A stretch of 64,000 nt of DNA, taken from positions 1-64,000 of the forward strand of contig JAUJYZ010001433.1 in the NCBI GenBank assembly GCA_033675265.1. The letters are read 5' to 3'. Within the stretch, counting starts at the first letter, position 1. Every line of letters starts with the position of its first letter. This DNA is from Actinostola sp. cb2023. Its lineage: Eukaryota > Cnidaria > Anthozoa > Actiniaria > Actinostolidae. The notes under the pieces are model-generated. The model saw only the letters and a list, made by a program, of their open reading frames with translations. It did not search any database and had not been told where the DNA came from. A program made the translations under genes and the position numbers. This document shows, one piece after another, positions 58,316 to 64,000 of this stretch.

Positions 58316-59306
58316 CAGTTATTTGCAAAAATTATGGCCGCTACGAAATATCAATATATCAATATATCGGATGCATTATGGGTAATTAAATAATCGAAAA
58401 TTCCCCTTAAAGCGGGTTAAACGCCAGCAAAGTTGGTAGAAATATTTATTATAATGTTTATTTTAATCCTACGTTTGTTGTTTGTACATTTTGCCTCAAT
58501 TAATAAGTTAGGAAACTCAAAATAGTATTATTTAATTACCCATAATGCACCCGATATATTGATATATTGATATCTCAAGGTACTTAAGGCCTGGTTCAAA
58601 AAGGCAACTTGGAAAATCACATTTCTTGTAATAACTCGCTGCTCTAATTTACTTAGGCACTCATATTTAGGCATAAGGTTATATACAAGATTTTAGACAA
58701 TTTGGATCTAACAATTGTGACGTCATGTGGTCACGTGACCTTATGGAGGAAAATATAGTTTTTCTTAAATGCGGTCGCGAATTCAATTCACAATGAAATA
58801 ATGATTTTTACGTAATAGCGTTAAGGATAACCAGTTAAACAAGATAGCGTTTAGAAAACCTCGAAATTATATATAGTTTAAGATAGATTTTTAAAAAAAA
58901 ACTACAGAAATATAATCTGATGAAATGGTCACGTGACCTCTTTTCCGAAATATTCTCCTTGCAAAAAGCGGAAGACAGGTTTTCTAAACGAGGGTTAATA
59001 GATGATCATAAACGTGATTATACACAGCTATTTGCTTTCACTTTCCTCTTAAACTGGCGACCGCATTTTATATTTTGTTTTCAAAATTCTTTGTCACGTG
59101 GTTAACCACGTGATACGCTGTTTTGGATTTCATTCACTTAAATGAGTAGAGGATATAAAACTCTCAAGCTGTGCCAAGTTTTGTGATGTTTAGTCAAAAT
59201 GATTAGACATTTTTAAATTTTTTTTCGTTTTTCTGCTATTTAAGGCTTGAACCAGGCCTTAAGTACCTTGAGATATCGTGGCGGCCAGAATTTTTGCAAA
59301 TGACTG
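58316..59306. mobile_element. TA-flanked MITE family M1, copy 3, split by a nested insertion
   Basis: The left part (58316-58573) matches copy 2 from CAGTTATTTGCAAAAATTA through the region ending GATATATTGATATATTGATAT. The right terminus (59277-59306) reads CGTGGCGGCCAGAATTTTTG, then CAAATGACTG, followed by TA. Between them is a 699 bp foreign segment. TA flanks both outer ends. Confidence 0.92.
58574..59272. mobile_element. 699 bp nested element with CTCAAGGTACTTAAGGCCTG termini
   Basis: Termini CTCAAGGTACTTAAGGCCTG (left) and CAGGCCTTAAGTACCTTGAG (right) are exact inverted copies, and the match continues into GTTCAA. ATAT is duplicated on both sides (58570-58573 and 59273-59276). The insertion point is clean because intact M1 copies exist for comparison. 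The interior has several CACGTG-type motifs (GGTCACGTGACC, GTCACGTGGTTAACCACGTG). A 61-codon open frame at 58920-59105 has no known domain. Confidence 0.9.
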
Positions 59307-59309
59307 TAT

Positions 59310-60590
59310 ATATAAATATATATCTACCCATAATATCACCTTGTTAATGGTGTTCTATCAAATAGGCAAACCATTACGTTTGGCGTACCGTAGCTAAAGA
59401 CTTAGGCATCTATCTATCTATCTATTCTTGATTCTCGTCCTCTTACTTATCTATAGAAACACTTTATCATTTCTCAAGCCTACACGACCGAAATGTAACA
59501 TGGGTAATTTTGATTGTTTGTTTGTTTTCTGCAGGAAGAGTCACATTAACCCGCCATCGTTGTATGTACGGCGTAACTAAATAATTTTCAATGACATTAC
59601 CCATGCTGCCTTTCGGCCCCGTTTCGTAGGTTTGGGTGCTTTTAGCGACAACGTTCATTGAAACAGCTGTATAACTGCCGCTGATTCTGTATCTATCGGA
59701 TTGAAGCACGATAATTAAAAAAGAACAGGAGAATAGTTAATTCAAGTTGGCCGAGGTCCAGTCCATGCACAGGTGTATTGCTTGATGTCAATCAGCTGTT
59801 AACTGATTCCTTGAATTTCATGATCTACCTCCGACTGAGGGGCAAACACTGCCCCCTCCCCCCCCCCCAAAAAAAAGAGTGCTATCAAGCAGAGAGCAAA
59901 GACTTATAGACTTAGACGTTTTTATTTGAAGACGATTTTTTTCTACATTGTGGTCTTCCGTCGACACATAAACGAGTGGAAAACGGAGTTTTATCGACAA
60001 CGTTTTCCGATATAAAATCGATTGGAAAACGTTTTCAAACGAAAATCGCTGCTTTGCAATCAATCGCTGGAGATTTAAGTACAAAGACGCAGCGGCCATG
60101 TTGGTGGTACAAACAAGAGAAACTAGTGAGGAATGTTTTGTTATCAGTATCCAACATGGCGGCCATGACGTCACATGCAAACCAGCAATACGCGCGTGGA
60201 CTGGGCCTCATGATCGGTTGAAACAACTGCTTGATCTTCATAATAGCTAGTTTATCGTGCCGTTGAGCGAGTCCGTCATCTTAACTTCTTGAAGAGTGTC
60301 AACCCGACTCAACAATAGTTTGTAGAAACTTGCTATGCCTTTCAAATTAGCAGGCTTTATCATTAATTTATACACACACTATTTATATAAGTTTCTTTTT
60401 CTCTTGTAAATTATAAATATTATTATGACACGGCTCCTCTGAAAAGCAGTTGAGTAATTGATTAACGTACAGGCAACCGTGTATAAATAAAATGAATTAG
60501 TATGTACTATAGCCCATATTGTGATATTGATATTGCGCGTTACTATTACGCATTTCAAGCGTTTTCGAGGTAGGGAAGGTAAGGTAAGAT
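59310..60590. other. No supported gene
   Basis: It contains a short ATCT run (about 59409-59427), a C-run near 59855-59868, and a CCATGTTGG/CCAACATGG pair around 60097-60160 next to GGCGGCCATGACGTCA. A minus-strand open frame (59467-59709, 80 codons) has balanced amino-acid composition but no motif I recognise and no confident splice sites, so it is noted and not called. Confidence 0.4.
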
Positions 60591-60593
60591 AAG

Positions 60594-60866
60594 GGAAGGA
60601 AAGAAAAGGAAAGGAAAGAAAAGGAAAGGAAAGGAAAGGAAAGGAAAGGAAAGGAAAGGAAAGGAAAGAAAAGGAAAGGAAAGGAAAGGAAAGGAAAGGA
60701 AAGGAAAGGAAAGGAAAGGAAAGGAAAGGAAAGGAAAGGAAAGGAAAGGAAAGGAAAGGAAAGGAAAGGAAAGGAAAGGAAAGGAAAGGAAAGGAAAGGA
60801 AAGGAAAGGAAAGGAAAGGAAAGGAAAGGAAAGGAAAGGAAAGGAAAGGAAAGGAAAGGAAAGGAA
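60594..60866. repeat. (GGAAA)n pentanucleotide microsatellite, ~55 copies
   Basis: An almost perfect pentamer array of about 273 bp with a few GAAAA slips near its left end. On the minus strand it reads as an FLSFP repeat, a translation artefact. Confidence 0.98.
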
Positions 60867-60869
60867 TGA

Positions 60870-61420
60870 ACGTTATTCTGCAGGCATCCTTTATTACTGA
60901 CATAATTTGAAAGTGAACTTCACACAAATTTTATTAAATATCAAATACAATTTCTTGGAATAGTAATTATTTTACAATTAAAAATTGAAAATTATTTTAA
61001 AATTGCATAACGGACCCATAAGAATGTGGGGACTGGGAACTGCTCTTAAATTTTCAAACAGTTTCTTTCAAAAACTAAATAGTGTCCAGATCCCTTGTTA
61101 ATTCGCCCGGCCTGTAAATGAACCATGGGCATGGAGCAAGACATGAGACTAAAAAAATGTAATTTGGAAACCGTTATTGTTGAAGGGTAAACTACATATT
61201 AAAAGGATTCACAATTATCTCCACCGGATAAAACGAAACAATTGTCGACAACAGTGCGTGGACTCAGGTTAAGCACTTTCGAGACTTCCATGTACTCCCT
61301 GTGATCCTTTTCGAGATTTGATTAGCTTCTACCTTTTCCACCGACAACGTTTTTCAAGCAGCAGTATATACATGCATTTCCGATCGAAGACGCGGTGTTT
61401 ATTACTCGGTATGACATATA
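60870..61420. other. Unassigned spacer before the hairpin element
   Basis: AT-rich sequence with no recognised exon or repeat. Confidence 0.4.
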
Positions 61421-61422
61421 TA

Positions 61423-61521
61423 GTCTCCTTCGCAGCCGTTTTTAGTCTCGTTCCACTCCCACGCGGAGGGAAAAGGACCGCAGGGGAGTGGAACGAGACT
61501 AAAAACGGCTGCGCAGGAGAC
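61423..61521. mobile_element. 99 bp near-perfect hairpin element, TA-flanked
   Basis: Stem of about 38 bp: left GTCTCCTTCGCAGCCGTTTT to CGTTCCACTCCC; right is the complement with one visible mismatch (T/G). The loop is about 22 bases. TA at 61421-61422 and 61522-61523. It lies 27 bp beyond the stop codon of the second GAPDH copy and 9 bp from the end of homology between the two copies. Confidence 0.9.
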
Positions 61522-61547
61522 TAGGTATGAGAGACATTGTCAGTTGT

Positions 61548-64000
<2,453 letters not shown>

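Noticed and set aside
59467..59709. 80-codon minus-strand frame as a possible exon
   Set aside because: The composition looks protein-like, but no domain was recognised and no confident acceptor/donor pair was found. Similarity search or RNA-seq would be decisive.
60379..60927. 182-codon frame with an FLSFP period
   Set aside because: A GGAAA pentanucleotide repeat read on the minus strand. A 15 bp period keeps it open without selection.

Overview
The window is animal (metazoan) genomic DNA. It has intron-containing genes with GT-AG splice sites, long satellite arrays, simple repeats and many small terminal-inverted-repeat elements, and nothing prokaryotic. The gene content (a PAN/apple plus discoidin-type extracellular protein and a metazoan GAPDH) and the style of the interspersed repeats suggest a marine invertebrate. 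My best guess is a cnidarian, probably an anthozoan, but that is an inference and not proven by the sequence.

Layout. (1) 1-25655 is one AT-rich satellite of 53-54 bp monomers with higher-order structure, including a super-period of about 5.44 kb. (2) 25757-26217 is an ATT/ATG microsatellite, followed by mostly non-coding DNA with a poly-C run, one orphan inverted monomer of the first satellite, and a tRNA-related SINE-like composite element. (3) 27963-37743 is a second satellite with a 60 bp unit. It begins directly at the tail of the SINE-like element. (4) 37744-39098 is a third satellite, with a 52 bp unit carrying a 14 bp palindrome. (5) 39118-39886, minus strand, holds two exons of an extracellular protein gene: a PAN/apple domain exon and the last exon of an F5/8 type C (discoidin) domain. 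The exon(s) for most of the discoidin domain are not visible between them. (6) 40090-49308 has no gene I can support. It contains foldback and MITE-like elements with TA or TTAA flanks, a second copy of the SINE-like element, and a large inverted repeat.

(7) 49309-56349, plus strand, is a complete glyceraldehyde-3-phosphate dehydrogenase gene: seven coding exons, 337 codons, all splice junctions readable. Its introns hold further foldback elements and simple repeats. (8) 61548-64000, minus strand, is a second, convergent GAPDH copy with the same exon lengths and clearly homologous introns, cut off by the window end. The two copies form a tail-to-tail inverted duplication. The 5.2 kb between them is packed with non-autonomous transposon-like elements: two abutting TTAA-flanked elements, a hAT-like element, a nested insertion inside a TA-flanked element, and a 99 bp near-perfect hairpin ten bases from the end of GAPDH homology.

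Only three protein-coding loci are supported: the PAN/F5-8C pair and the two GAPDH copies. Everything else is repeat or unassigned. Many open frames occur inside the satellites because two of the repeat units are multiples of three. They are not treated as genes.
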